From Hyparrhenia diplandra (taxonomy: Eukaryota > Streptophyta > Magnoliopsida > Poales > Poaceae), in assembly GCA_015847255.1 (NCBI GenBank), contig JADLZK010010862.1, positions 1 through 64,000 on the forward strand: DNA of 64,000 bases, in the 5' to 3' direction. The notes below the pieces were generated by a model. The model saw only the letters and a program-made list of their open reading frames with translations, searched no databases and was not told the origin of the DNA. Made by a program: the position numbers and the translations under genes. Shown here in pieces: positions 21,586 through 33,733 of this stretch; the stretch's first letter is position 1, and every line of letters begins with the position of its first letter.

Positions 21586-24500
21586 ATGGCCGCCTCGGCA
21601 TTGGCCTCCCGCGCGCTGCGGCCTCCGCACAGCGGCCACGCTGCCGCCCCTTCGCCGCGTCCGCGCCTGCGTGCACCTGCGCGCTCGGCAACCGCCGCCG
21701 CTGCAAGGACGCGCTGCTGCCGCGCGGTGGCTGCGGACGAGCGCCCCGCCGACCCCGTGTTCCCCGAGGGCCAGAATCGGGGACTTTCGGGTACGGACAC
21801 CAAAACAACAGACCATTCCAATTTCAGACTTCGCCTCCTCACTCATCGCGTCGCCGTTGTTGCGTTATCGACCAGGGCGGTGGAGAGGCCGGAGGCGGAC
21901 GTCGTTGTGATAGGCAGCGGGCTTGGCGGGCTGTGCTGCGCCGGCCTCCTGGCGAGGTACGGCCAGGACGTGCTGGTGCTCGAGAGCCATGACCGGCCGG
22001 GAGGCGCCGCGCACTCGTTCGACATCAAGGGCTTCAGCTTCGATTCAGGGCCATCCTTGTTCTCTGGGTTCCAGTCCAGAGGTCCCCAGGCAAATCCACT
22101 TGCTCAGGTGACTTCAAGTGCTACGTCAGCCTCTTGTCATTTTTGTACTTGGATGGACGGACAATGACATTGATCTTGATCATGGTGACAGCTTCAAGTT
22201 GTTCTGATTTGTTCACATGGTTCAGGTCCTTGATGCGTTAGGCCAATCAGTCCCTTGTGCGTCTTATGACTCTTGGATGGTTTATGTGCCTGAAGGACAG
22301 TTCCTCTCACGGATAGGACCAACTGAATTCCTCAAGGTATTTGTTCTTGGTTATGCCACTCAGTGCATTACTACAGTCTCAGTTTTATCTTGTGCATTTT
22401 CTTGATTTTCAGCAAGTTGGTTCAGTACCCGTTGACATGTTTGTCTATCCTCTAATGTAGCAACGGTCTTTCACAATTACCAATATCTGTTGTTAGCATT
22501 TTGTTTATGTTGGGATGCCCACTCTTGATTGGATCCTGAGACCTGACTTGTAATGCCTGCAGGACCTTGAGATGTTTGTTGGTGTTGATGCTGTCCAGGA
22601 GTGGAAAAAACTTCTTGTGAGTTTGCTTCATATTTAGAATCTTAGGTTTAGTAAAGGCTTTGCTAGATGTAGATGAACAACTTGAACTTCTGAACAATGC
22701 ATGGGCAGTGCACTAGGTGTTATCCTCGTGCATTAGCACTCGCATGCACTATATCACACAAAGTTTGATGCTCTTATATTCCCTTAAAAATGTGTTCTAA
22801 TACCGTACTGAAAACAATCTCAGGATGCAGTTATTCCTATGTCTGCAGCTGCAATGGCTTTGCCTCCGCTTTCCATTCGAGGAGATTTGGGCATTCTATC
22901 TACAGCTGCCGGCAGATATGCTCCTTCATTGTTGAAATCATTCATACAAATGGGACCCCAAGGAGCTCTTGGCGCTACAAAACTGCTACGTCCATTCAAA
23001 GAAGTTGTTGATTCGCTGGGGTTGAAAAATCCCTTTGTTCGTAATTGGATCGATCTCCTGTGCTTTTTACTTGCTGGGGTTACATCTGATGGTGCTCTTT
23101 CTGCAGAAATGGTAATCCAAGTTCCAACAGAAAACACTTCATATTCAGTGCTTTCCCAAACTTTAGCACATGATGAAAACTGTGCATTATAGAACTGATA
23201 GACCATATGAATGAGCATGAACTGTATTAACAGAAACTTGCATTATGTGTTTCTTTCATACAAAGTTTGTGTCCTATCAATCGGACAGTTAATAATCTAT
23301 TGCCAATTTGCCAAATCTGTGTGACTACTACTGTTGGTGCATAAATCTGGTGGCAAGAGCCAAAGGAGATATGAAACATGGGAGTATTGTTGTAACATTG
23401 CCCCATTCATTTCATTTAAATAGATATGCTTGGTAGTGGAAAGAATTTATTTTATTCCTATTAAATCTAAAAAAGAATTTATTCCTATTAGCTTTTATAT
23501 CACCTGATTCATCTAAACTTGTGACAATTTTATCTTAAGACATCCTTACCTAGGATTTATGTACCAGGTGCTGTATTTCAGGACGTATAGCAAGTCTCTA
23601 CTATCTGCTTCTCAGCCAAACAATAGTGATTGTATTTGTACTGATACTGAACGATTTATGCTTCTGTAGCGATGAATAGCAATAACTGTTAGAAGAATCA
23701 TCAGATGGATATTCTTGTCTGTTTATTCCATAACGTTACATCTGATCTTTATATGTTCTTGGTCATCCTCCTGTTGCGAACACTCAAAATTGCTTCAACA
23801 ATTTAAAATGTACAAATGTGAGGTTTGAGTTGTTCTTTTGATTAGTTGTTCTAACCACACCCTCAGGTTTATATGTTTGCAGAATGGTATAAACCAGGAT
23901 GCTTGCTTGAGTACCCTCTGGGTGGAACTGGAGCAATAATAGATGCCCTCGTGAGCGGTATTGAAAAATTTGGTGGCAGACTTGCTCTTCGATCTCACGT
24001 TGAAAAGATCTTAATTGAGAATGGTCGAGCAGTTGGTGTCAAGCTACAAAGTGGACAAGTAAGCTCCAGAAGATATTTTATTGGCAGGAAAAATAAAATA
24101 TTGCCCCTCCAGAACCAAAAGGAGAGAGAGAGGGAGGGAGGGAGAGATGTGGGAAAATGAGTGATATGTCATGAACACAAAGCCATTAACAGCCGCAACT
24201 AGCATAGCTTTGATTTAGATGTCATGTGCCTATCATATACAATGATTTTGTTTAGTGTTTCATTTCACAATATTTTCCCCTTTATAGATGATAAAAGGCC
24301 TTCAATATGAATGCACTGCTGATTAGTCTGTGTCTATGTGAGCAGCAAATTAAGTGTTATCATTCACATACACACACAAAAAAAAAAGCAAATTAAGTGT
24401 TATCCTCAGTACCGCATATCATATTAGTTTAGGCCTTTCTCCATGCCTTTTAAATTAGTGGCAGACCATGTAGGCCAAGCCATGTAGGCCAAGATGGCAC

Positions 24501-25813
24501 AAAATTACTACCATGTTGTCTTATGCAATCTGTTTTTGAGTGGCATGATTGTGCCACATGTCAGTCTGAGCCACTAGACAAACTTTTCATTGCAATGGCT
24601 GCTATCATCCAACCTATGGTTTGAAGAAAGATATAGCTGTTGAAATCTTGTCGGGAATGATGTTCTTTTGCAGGTTATCCGTGCAAAGAAAGCAGTTGTG
24701 AGCAATGCATCTATGTGGGATACTTTGGATCTGCTGCCACCAAATGTTGTCCCAAAATCATATGAAGATAGAGTCAAAGCAACTCCACAATGTGAATCGT
24801 TTATGCATCTCCACCTTGGTTTTGATGCAGAGGTATGCTTTGTCCGACGTGAATAAGCAAATCATTTTAACAAAGATGTGTGTTTCCTCATAGGTGATCC
24901 GTCTCTCACCATAACCCTTTGACATTACTGAATCAGAATGCTAGAGAGGACCTTGGGATCCATCACATTGTGGTTGATGATTGGAACAAAGGAGTTGATG
25001 GTGAACAAAATGTTGTGTTGATATCCGTTCCTAGTGTTCTTAGTAAGGACCTGGCACCACCTGGAAAGCACATTCTTCATGCATATACTCCAGGGACAGA
25101 ACCTTTCAGTTTGTGGGAAGGATTGGACAGGAAAAGTGCAGAATATCGAAGATTGAAGGAAGAACGTTCTGAGGTACATGGGATGCAATTTTGATTCTTT
25201 GCACTATTACTATTAGTACCTAGTATGCATAGTTTAGATATTTCTTGGAAGTCTCATCTGTGCACCCTTAGTGGTCTAGATCTTAAGTGCACGTGCTCAT
25301 TTGCATCGTCTAAGCAAGATCTGATATCAAAACAGATGGAATATTCAAAAGAGAAAGAGAGAAATGCCCCAAAGTTGGCAACAGAAATCATCAAAAATGA
25401 ATCTCGTTTTTCAAAAGAAGACCACTATCGAGTGTCAAGAAGTAATAATAATTTTGTAGCCATGACTGTGACTGACATTCCCATGCAAACTTTTCAGGTG
25501 ATGTGGAAAGCTGTGGAGCTTGCTCTTGGCCCAAAAATTTAGCCGTGAAAAATGCGACGTGAAATTGGTTGGGACACCACTAACGCACAAGAGATTTCTC
25601 AGAAGGAATAGGGGAACCTATGGTCCGGCCATAAAAGCTGGAGAAGCCACTTTCCCTGGGCAGGCAACACCAATCCCCCAGCTCTTCTGCTGCGGTGACT
25701 CGACTTTTCCAGGGATCGGAGTGCCGGCAGTCGCGGCCAGCGGTGCAATCGTCGCGAACACGCTGGTTCCCGTGTCGCAGCATTCGGAGCTTCTTGACGC
25801 TGTTGGAATTTGA
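21586..25813 (+). CDS. CRTISO-like FAD-dependent oxidoreductase (phytoene desaturase/carotenoid isomerase superfamily), probably plastidic, 8 exons
   Basis: Exons: 21586-22107, 22226-22336, 22563-22616, 22824-23111, 23867-24058, 24674-24832, 24937-25173 and 25498-25813 (up to 625 aa). The N-terminus is rich in Ala, Ser and Arg without acids, as in a transit peptide. The Rossmann FAD motif is VIGSGLGGLCCAGLLARYG, followed by LESHDRPGGAAHSF; the C-terminal flavin segment is LFCCGDSTFPGIGVPAVAAS. These place it in the CRTISO/phytoene desaturase superfamily; it resembles the uncharacterised CRTISO-like plant branch rather than CRTISO itself, so the substrate is unknown. About 35 residues before the FAD motif (21791-21880) look unlike a conserved protein and may be an unspliced intron, but the phases do not close cleanly. 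In exon 8 the five-A run at 25533-25537 has one A too many, giving a stop in place of PKFSREKCDVK. Confidence 0.83.
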
Positions 25814-28385
25814 GTGGCAGATATGTCCCGGGTAAGTTAGATCGAATCTCCACCGATAACAGCACTGCATTCTAGAGATATCATTCTAAACTTGGCTAAT
25901 GGCCACTGAAACTGCATCAAGTACTTTATGTTGGAGCTTTTCACCGACAAATTTGCATCGACCATCAAGGTTAAATTTTTTATCGCCCTCACATGCTGAG
26001 TCCAGCTGCGAGCCCCTTAGAATAATGATGTTTCTACTTCTCACGGCACAGCTCACATGAGTACTTTACAGTAGCATATGCGAACTGAAATTGTTGATGT
26101 GTGGCCCATTTGACTCGGTCAACGAATGACAGTAGCATGATGAGCATGAACAGGACAGCTATGCACGATCGCCCTTTTTTGTTAGAGCATCTCCAACATA
26201 TTACTTGTCCTCTAGGAGTATCTCCTGTTGTTAAGATGAGTAAATCCCTCATATAACAGTTTTTTGATATTGGGGATGACATAAGTAATGTTGGAGATAC
26301 CACCACTTGTTTCCTGTCGCTATTCTTTGGGCAAAGGCATGTGACTGTCTGTTTTGTGCCTCTCTTGCTTCCCATGTCGCTTCATCGAGCTTCTGTGGTT
26401 GCAGGCTGATCAGTAGATACTCCTACATACACAGAAAGATAATAATAATCAAAGATTTCCCTACGGCACCGCAAGAACAGATCAATGAAGAAGAGACTGC
26501 TACAGCATACAGTAATTATGGTCCATTATTTGCAGAGCAGTCAAAGATGGGAAAAATATGGCATGATAATACAATATTGAAGATTTCGACCGGTACGGCT
26601 ATTGGAAAGACCGCAAGAACAGATCGGGGACCCCCTCGACGCACTGCGCTGCGAAGACGCCGAAGCCGGGCGTCGTCGATGATGCTACAGCATACAGTAA
26701 TATGGCATGATGTTGTACAGTAATACAATATTGATTCAGATACTATTGTACTACTGCATGAAGCCTGTGTTACTGTAGTAATCTTCGGCACATTGTTAAG
26801 AGAAGAGAGATGCTGCTTCTGACAAAGTGGTCGCCTGCATGCTCCTTGTATTGTTGTACCGAAAAGCTCTGTGGCACATGCAGGCTTTTTTGTCGACATT
26901 TTTCTGGATTTGTCTTCCTCCTCGTGACGGATTTAACGGAGAATTAGAACCATGTGCTTGTTCAAGTGGTCGCCTATACTACTTGCTGCTCTGTGGCCTG
27001 CAGGCCGTTGTACTATGTTCAACTGACAAAGTCGCAGTTAATTGTTGTGAAAGTCCTTGAGGCGTTTTTTGCGACAGCAACAAATGCCAGCTATGTAGTC
27101 AGTTTTTCGATAGCAACAAATGCCAGATGTAGGACAGCACCTGTGCTGTGCACAAAACTAAACTATTTTTATTTAAAAAGAGATAATAAGGCCAAACCAC
27201 CATCATTTACATAAACCAGAAAAGTCCTTTTTCCCACTTCATATACCTTTTTTCTTCCTGAAAAAAAAAATAAGTCAATATTTTATGTTTATTTATATAC
27301 ATGACTGCAAATTGCAGCACAGGATAAACGCAACTGGCTACTAGTAGTACTAAAAACAAATGCCTTCACAGCACAAGTCAGTTCCAGTCAAACTGACATG
27401 CATCAGCTCCAGTATTTTCACTGCCAAAGACTGCAGCAAGCATCACCAGCCTCACAGATTTGTTGGCATCTGCATCTCCCCCACCTCCTTCCAGCCAGTC
27501 ACTCTCCCCTGCCTGCAACTTCCATGATCTCCCCAATAAATTTCTCTGGTCCTTCCATGCCACGCCAATTCTTTTTACCGGAAATGGAAAAGTTTGGAAG
27601 GACCCAACCAAGAACTCCTTACCAAGAGCTAGCAGCTGCCCTCCACTAGCTCACTTGCTCCCTCATGGCCTCCTCACTCGCCCACCACCAGCTTGCCTCA
27701 CTAGTCTCCTGACTCCTCCCTCCCCCACCCAACGCAAGAACCCCAGGACGAGGCCGGTGCTGCTGCAGGAGCTGTCAGACCCTGAAGAGCCTGCGGTTTG
27801 ATCTGCTGCAAGAGTTCGCCGTCGATCTCTGCTAGGTTTCAGTCTGAGGTACTGGCCATGGATTCTTTGATCCGAGTCCTCACCATCAGAAAGTGAAAAA
27901 AAAAAAAAAACCTTCCTTTTCATCTGTTTTTTTGGTTTCGCTCAATTATCGGGAGGTATTGGACTTGGGACGGGTTGTCCCGTTTATCCGAGAGAATCTT
28001 CGCACCAATTTCGTGTTTGATCTGTCACTATTTTGGAGGAAGCTGCAGCTGTTCATTCTTTTACTCAAACTCAAGGGTTTTGCTTGATCTCTGTGTGGAT
28101 GGACACTCTGATATTTCAACAGCAGCAGTACTTCTAGTGTGTTCTCTGAATTGCTTCAATCGCCAGCAGAAGATTTGTTGTTGTTTTTTCTGAATCTATT
28201 TATGCGATTTGCATGGAAAAATATCCTGTCATGAACATTTTCATCACGCAGTTGCCATTTAATTTACCAGGCATTGGAATTGGCAAGCTGATCTTCCACA
28301 AAGGGATGAAACCGTACACTGACCTTGGTGATCTGGATTGAGCCCTACCAGTTACCACATTGCTGGAGCCTGATTGCCTGAAGGT
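25814..28385. other. Intergenic region with a MITE-like element and the GSK3 kinase 5' region
   Basis: No coding gene is supported between the oxidoreductase stop and the kinase start. It contains a MITE-like inverted repeat (26185-26302) and a pyrimidine-rich stretch (27480-27760) that may be the promoter and 5' UTR of the kinase. A poly-A run lies at 27896-27910. 5' UTR introns are likely in this gene family, but I cannot place them. Confidence 0.45.
26185..26302. mobile_element. MITE-like inverted-repeat element
   Basis: The left end GAGCATCTCCAACATATTAC is nearly the reverse complement of the right end GTAATGTTGGAGATACC, over an element of about 118 bp. The GAGCATCTCCAAC terminus is common in grass MITEs. 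No clear target duplication is seen. Confidence 0.5.
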
Positions 28386-31300
28386 ATGGCGTATTCTGGA
28401 CAGAGGCAAGGTGTTGTTGGGAGCTCCTCTAGGCCAGCGAATGGTTTCAAGGGGGCAGCCAACTCGGTGGAGTTTCTGGGTAGGGAGATGCTGGGAATGC
28501 AACTGAGGGATGCCAAGACCGATACAGATGATGAAAGGGTAGGTTTCTACTGCTCTTTGATTGACATATGGCTGAAATCAGTGTCAATGTTTTGGTCACT
28601 TAATCACTACTTTCAGTCAAATAAATGTCCTGTCTATTCCCTTATGTGTGGTTCTTTAGTGTAGCATTACATATTAGTGGATACAAAAAGATGTAGTCTC
28701 CTGTCCTGCATATTGGCAATGTAATCAATATCCTGGATTCAAGAGGATCTGAAGATACTAGTGAATAAATTCTGCACTTTGTTCTGTTATATGAAGAGAC
28801 TTTTTTTCTTTTGCAGGAGATGGGGTCAAGTTCAGATGTGACTGATAGTTCTAGTAATGAAGCTGGTCATGTAATAGCGACTACAATTCGTGGGCGCAAC
28901 GGCCTGCCTAAACAGGTGAGGATAATTTTACTTTGATTCTTGATATATATATATATAATTGTTTGGATGTAAAAAAAGAAAAAAAAAACTATCCAACTAA
29001 TATGGTATTTGCTGTGAAACAGTCTGTCACATACATTGCTGAACATGTGGTTGGAACTGGTTCTTTTGGGGTTGTATATCAGGTAAACAACCCACCTTTT
29101 CTGTTTTCTGAACTGTTCTATGCCTAATTGACATTGAAAAGCATATGACTATTTCATTATTAACTCTTTAGGCAAAATGCCGAGAAACAGGAGAAATTGT
29201 TGCCATTAAAAAGGTTCTTCAAGATAAGCGTTATAAGAACAGAGAGCTGCAAATCATGCATATGCTTGACCATCCTAACATCATCGGTCTTAAGCATTAC
29301 TTCTTTTCAACAACTGAAAGGGATGAGCTTTATCTCAATCTTGTTCTTGAGTTTGTTCCAGAGACAGTAAACAGGATTGCAAGGCAGTACAACCGAATGA
29401 ATCAGCGGATGCCCCTCATTTTCGTCAAACTGTACACGTATCAGGTCTCATCGGTCTTAACTAGGTGTTTTTTTACTAATCAATGCATGTTACATGCTGT
29501 TTTTCTTTTTTTTTTTTTTTGCCCTGTTTTACCACTGATCTTATTTTAGGTATGGCACTTCCTTTGCACACAATTAAAAACACGTTTTCCCTATGCTTTT
29601 TTGAAAAATATTAAAAAAAAACATATTGGAAGCCCTGACACACTTTTATTATCATTTAGCTAATTTTAAATAAGACAAGGGGATGGATTCCAGAAAATGT
29701 GGGGTACTAGTTTGGTAGTGTTGTCTAATGGTCATGTGCATGCCAGATGTTCCACAATCAACCTTATGGATCATGGATTCTGTAGGACATTATTTTGTCA
29801 TGTTCATTCATATGAAATAAACTTAAAATAATGGAGAAAATAGAGCATGGGTCCCCATGACTTATATAATAAAATAGTCATATAGGGTCACAAATCAAGA
29901 TAATATACATGTATGTGTCTGTTCCCTGAAACTAAACATATTGTGTGCTATCTTGTAGAACTAGAAGTGTGGTGACATCGGTATCTTATCTTTTTGGCAT
30001 CCATATTTATGCCTTATCCTCCATCTAAGAAAATATATGCCTCATGTTTGCTTGAAGTCTATCTTCAACAGTAGCACTGTACTGGAAGTCTGGAACCTCT
30101 ATTGAAGTTTCCTATCAATGATTCATATTGTTTGTTTCTGTGAGGAATCTAAGATAAATATTATTGAGACATTTCAAGGCCCAATGGGGACAGCTTGTCA
30201 ATTATCCTGTCTTTGGATTTATGTTCTACAACTTGCTTCGTATATGTTTAGAGTGGCCCGTTTGAATGATCACTTGGGCTTCCGTCCACATGACATTGTT
30301 TGCATGGCTCAAATCTTCTTCTGTATTTTTTTTCTTTTATGACGGTGAGAAGGTTAATTTGTTTTAATACAATTTTGTTTGCTCCATACAGTTGTTGGAG
30401 TCAAACAATTTCCAGCTTCCTTTACTTACATTTTTTAGTGTCATATCCGATCGCAGATTTCTGCTGTGCATTAATTTATCTAATCTGTCCTAAATCTATT
30501 TGCAGATATGCCGAGCACTTGCTTATATACATAACTGCATTGGCATCTGCCACCGCGATATCAAACCGCAAAATGTTCTTGTGAGATATGAACATCTTTC
30601 TTTTCTGCAATGAATATGTTGCTTTGCATGTATCATTCAGATTTGTTGGATGTTTTGTTGTTGGGATGGTATGGTAACACCATAAAATGGATTTGGTTTG
30701 TACAAGTAGGACTGAATTTTTAAATCATGTGTAGCCCAATGTCATAATTATTGGTCAGTTCCACCCAACATCTATGGCCCTAGCAGTTTGAAATTGGAAA
30801 AGTTCATCCACTTGTGCATTATTTAGTTTCATATATAGGTGCTATCCTATGTGTATCATTTTATTCCTAGTCTGCACATATCATATTGTATACCCTGTAT
30901 ATGCTGTTTTTCTTGTCAATGGTATCTTCTCTTTTGGAATGTTTTTCATCATTTGTTCTTTTATAACAAGACTGGAAAAAAACCATGCTCCCAGTTCCAC
31001 AGATTGCTTCTTTACATTCCACTAGTGCCTAAACGCTAAACTAATTGAAAAATTCTTGAAGCAAACTGTGAGCCTCAGAAAGGAGCATGAAAGATCAATG
31101 CAACTAGCTAGCTTGTTAACCTACCATGACTCCATAACCATATAGAGATTGTTTGAGGAAGCAGGAGAAACTGAAACTCAAATAATCATTCATACATGGA
31201 ATGGGGTTTCCATAATTGCATACTTTTTTCTGCATGCCTAAAAAGTTTTGCTTTAATTGCTGAGGTAGCTACTGTTTTGGTACTTGACCCTTTACCTCAG

Positions 31301-32803
31301 GAATAGTAGATTACATTACATATTTATGATGACAGATACATTTTTCTAATATTTCTACTGTAGGTTAACCCACATACACACCAACTCAAAATTTGCGATT
31401 TCGAAGCGCCAAAGTACTGGTGAGTTATCTTCTAATTCTGGCCTCTGTTAAATGCACAAGAATGTTATATATCAACACACATTACATTTTTTTTTTCAAT
31501 TTGAAACATAAATCTCCATGATGGCATTTTTTTGCAAATATGCAGGTCAGAGGAGAGCCAAACATCTCTTACATATGCTCAAGGTATTATCGAGCACCAG
31601 AGCTGATATTTGGTGCAACGGAATATACTACTGCTATTGATTTGTGGTCAACAGGCTGTGTCATGGCAGAGCTGCTTCTAGGACAGGTCTGGCCGCATGT
31701 TCAGTTTCCCTTCACCAGCGTTCTTACCTTTTTGCTTCTTCTGATAGCATTCATCCATGTAGCCTCTGTTTCCTGGAGAAAGTGGAGTCGACCAACTAGT
31801 TGAGATCATCAAGGTGATTTTCTTACGATATCCGGATCCATATCCCCACTGTTTTGCTACCTTCTTTTGCACCATGACATATTGAGACATAGCATCTGCA
31901 TCTTGTGCAGGTTTTGGGTACTCCAACAAGGGAAGAGATCAAGTGCATGAACCCAAATTACACGGAATTCAAGTTCCCACAAATTAAAGCTCATCCGTGG
32001 CACAAGGTAAGTAATGTACGCAGAGATTATTTAGCTCTGTATCATCACAGTGATGTTTAGCTGGAATCAATGAACACAATTGTACAGTTTAGTGCATACC
32101 TTTGGAATACTGATATATGACTATTGTGCTTTTAAATACAAAATTTACTGGAAACTTTAGTGTGTAGAATTCAAATAAAGTGTTGTCGCTTACCATTACT
32201 GTTGAAGTCAGGCATGCAAGCAATGTCCACAACACATATGCCCAGGCACAAAACTGAATGAGCATATTTCTCGTGTGATCCTGTGTCATCTCAAGGTTCT
32301 CTTATATCCAGGTTTTTTTCAAAGAAGGCTTCCACCTGAAGCAGTGGATCTTGTTAGCAGGTTTCTACAGTATTCACCAAATCTACGGTGCACTGCTGTA
32401 AGGCCCCATACGCTTTTACGTTCTAGCCCCTTACTATCTTGGATGATTGTTTTGATTCTTCTAACTGGTGAGCGATTCTTCAGTTGGAAGCTTGTATGCA
32501 CCCTTTCTTTGACGAGCTGAGAGACCCAAACACTCGTCTACCTAATGGTCGGCCTCTGCCACCTCTCTTCAACTTCAGATCTCAAGGTAGCGCAGTTGTA
32601 CTGAAACAGCAGTATTGTTTTCTGTCAGTAGTTAATCTTCTGTTCCCTTAACATGGGCATGCTTCAGATTCTGTTCTCAGCTAAACACTGATCAAATATT
32701 TGCAATCCTGACAGAGCTGAAAGGCGTTCCCCCAGAAGTTGTCGAACGCCTTGTCCCAGAGCACTCGAGAAGGCAGAGTTTGTTCATGGCGCTACGGACC
32801 TAG
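28386..32803 (+). CDS. Shaggy-related protein kinase (plant GSK3), 12 coding exons, two apparent frameshifts
   Basis: Coding exons: 28386-28538, 28817-28915, 29023-29082, 29172-29444, 30506-30580, 31364-31419, 31546-31686, 31763-31813, 31911-32006, 32312-32397, 32484-32586 and 32715-32803 (intended about 426 aa). Ser/Thr kinase marks: glycine loop VVGTGSFGVVYQ, catalytic lysine in VAIKKVLQDKRYKNRE, HRDIKPQNVL, activation loop GEPNISYICSRYYRAPELIF with the GSK3-type tyrosine, and the GTPTREEIKCMNPNY segment typical of plant GSK3 (brassinosteroid, stress and development signalling). The C-terminus is LVPEHSRRQSLFMALRT. Exon 6 is 56 nt where 57 is needed: a G is missing near 31403, inside the DFG codon set, so the literal reading loses DFG. 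Exon 10 begins with a seven-T run (32313-32319) that is two too long or one too short. The upstream ATG at 28374 is also in frame. Confidence 0.88.
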
Positions 32804-33733
32804 TTTTTGCCGCCGGTCTTTTTGCCCCTTTCCCCCCACTGTTTGCCACCCTGAGGGAAGCTTGTAAAGCTGTAGCTTCTCCTTTCCTTTGGTCCTCCCC
32901 TTTCTTTCTTGAGAGCTTTGTGTGGATGAGAGATCCTTGAGATACACTGCTAGAGCTGTGCTCCAGGATGTGAGGTTCAAGTGTGTGCTTCTGTGCAGTT
33001 GGCCGCCGTTGAGATTGGATATATTCGGTTGCAGTGTTGTGTGAGGCTTGTGAAGCTTTTTTTTTGTTTAAATTTTCCGTGCTTCTCTGGCTTCAATTTT
33101 CCTTTAGATTCTTGTGTGAGAGCCTAGCTTCAAGATTTGTCTTTGTGAAGCCTGTGTGCAGTAAAAGTAGTTGGATCATGACTTGTTGAGAGAGACATTG
33201 TTCCATGAGTGGTTGATTCATTGGATGGTGATGCAGCCATTCATCAGGAAAAGAGGCTGCCAACTAAACATTTGTTTGCCCAAATTACAGCCAAATTCAG
33301 TGCTTTACTGTTATGCAATGCGGTCATTACGGTTCAAAATTCGCTTAAATCAGATGAATTTGTCACAATCTCTCTGAGGAGAAATAAAAATATATATATA
33401 AAATTCCCGTCAATTTCCTCACGAGAAAAATAAAAACTATCATTTTTTTTTAGAAATAAAAAAAACTATCAACTTTGCACTCAAGAAAGCAACGCTGAAA
33501 CCATCTTCTTGCACAGCAAGACAAACCAGCAGCATCCTTTCGTGCAGCAGAGGAAAGAACCAGGCCCGGGGTCCTTCTCGACCGTCCGATCAGAGATCCA
33601 ACGCCCACGATCCCCCAGCCCGCTCCACTTAAGCCACGCGCCTCCCCTCCCCTTCGTCTTCCACCTCCGTCTCCACCTGACATCTCCGGCCAAAGCTACT
33701 CCAAACCCTAGCTAAACCCCCTTCTCCGGCGAG
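32804..33733. other. Kinase 3' UTR and prohibitin promoter region
   Basis: T-rich sequence after the kinase stop is followed by an A/T-rich stretch with (AT)n near 33388. From about 33560 it is GC- and C-rich, in keeping with the 5' UTR of the next gene (CCAAACCCTAGCTAAACCCC lies about 30 bp before the ATG; AAACCCTA telo-box motifs are frequent in plant housekeeping promoters). No coding sequence is supported. Confidence 0.45.
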
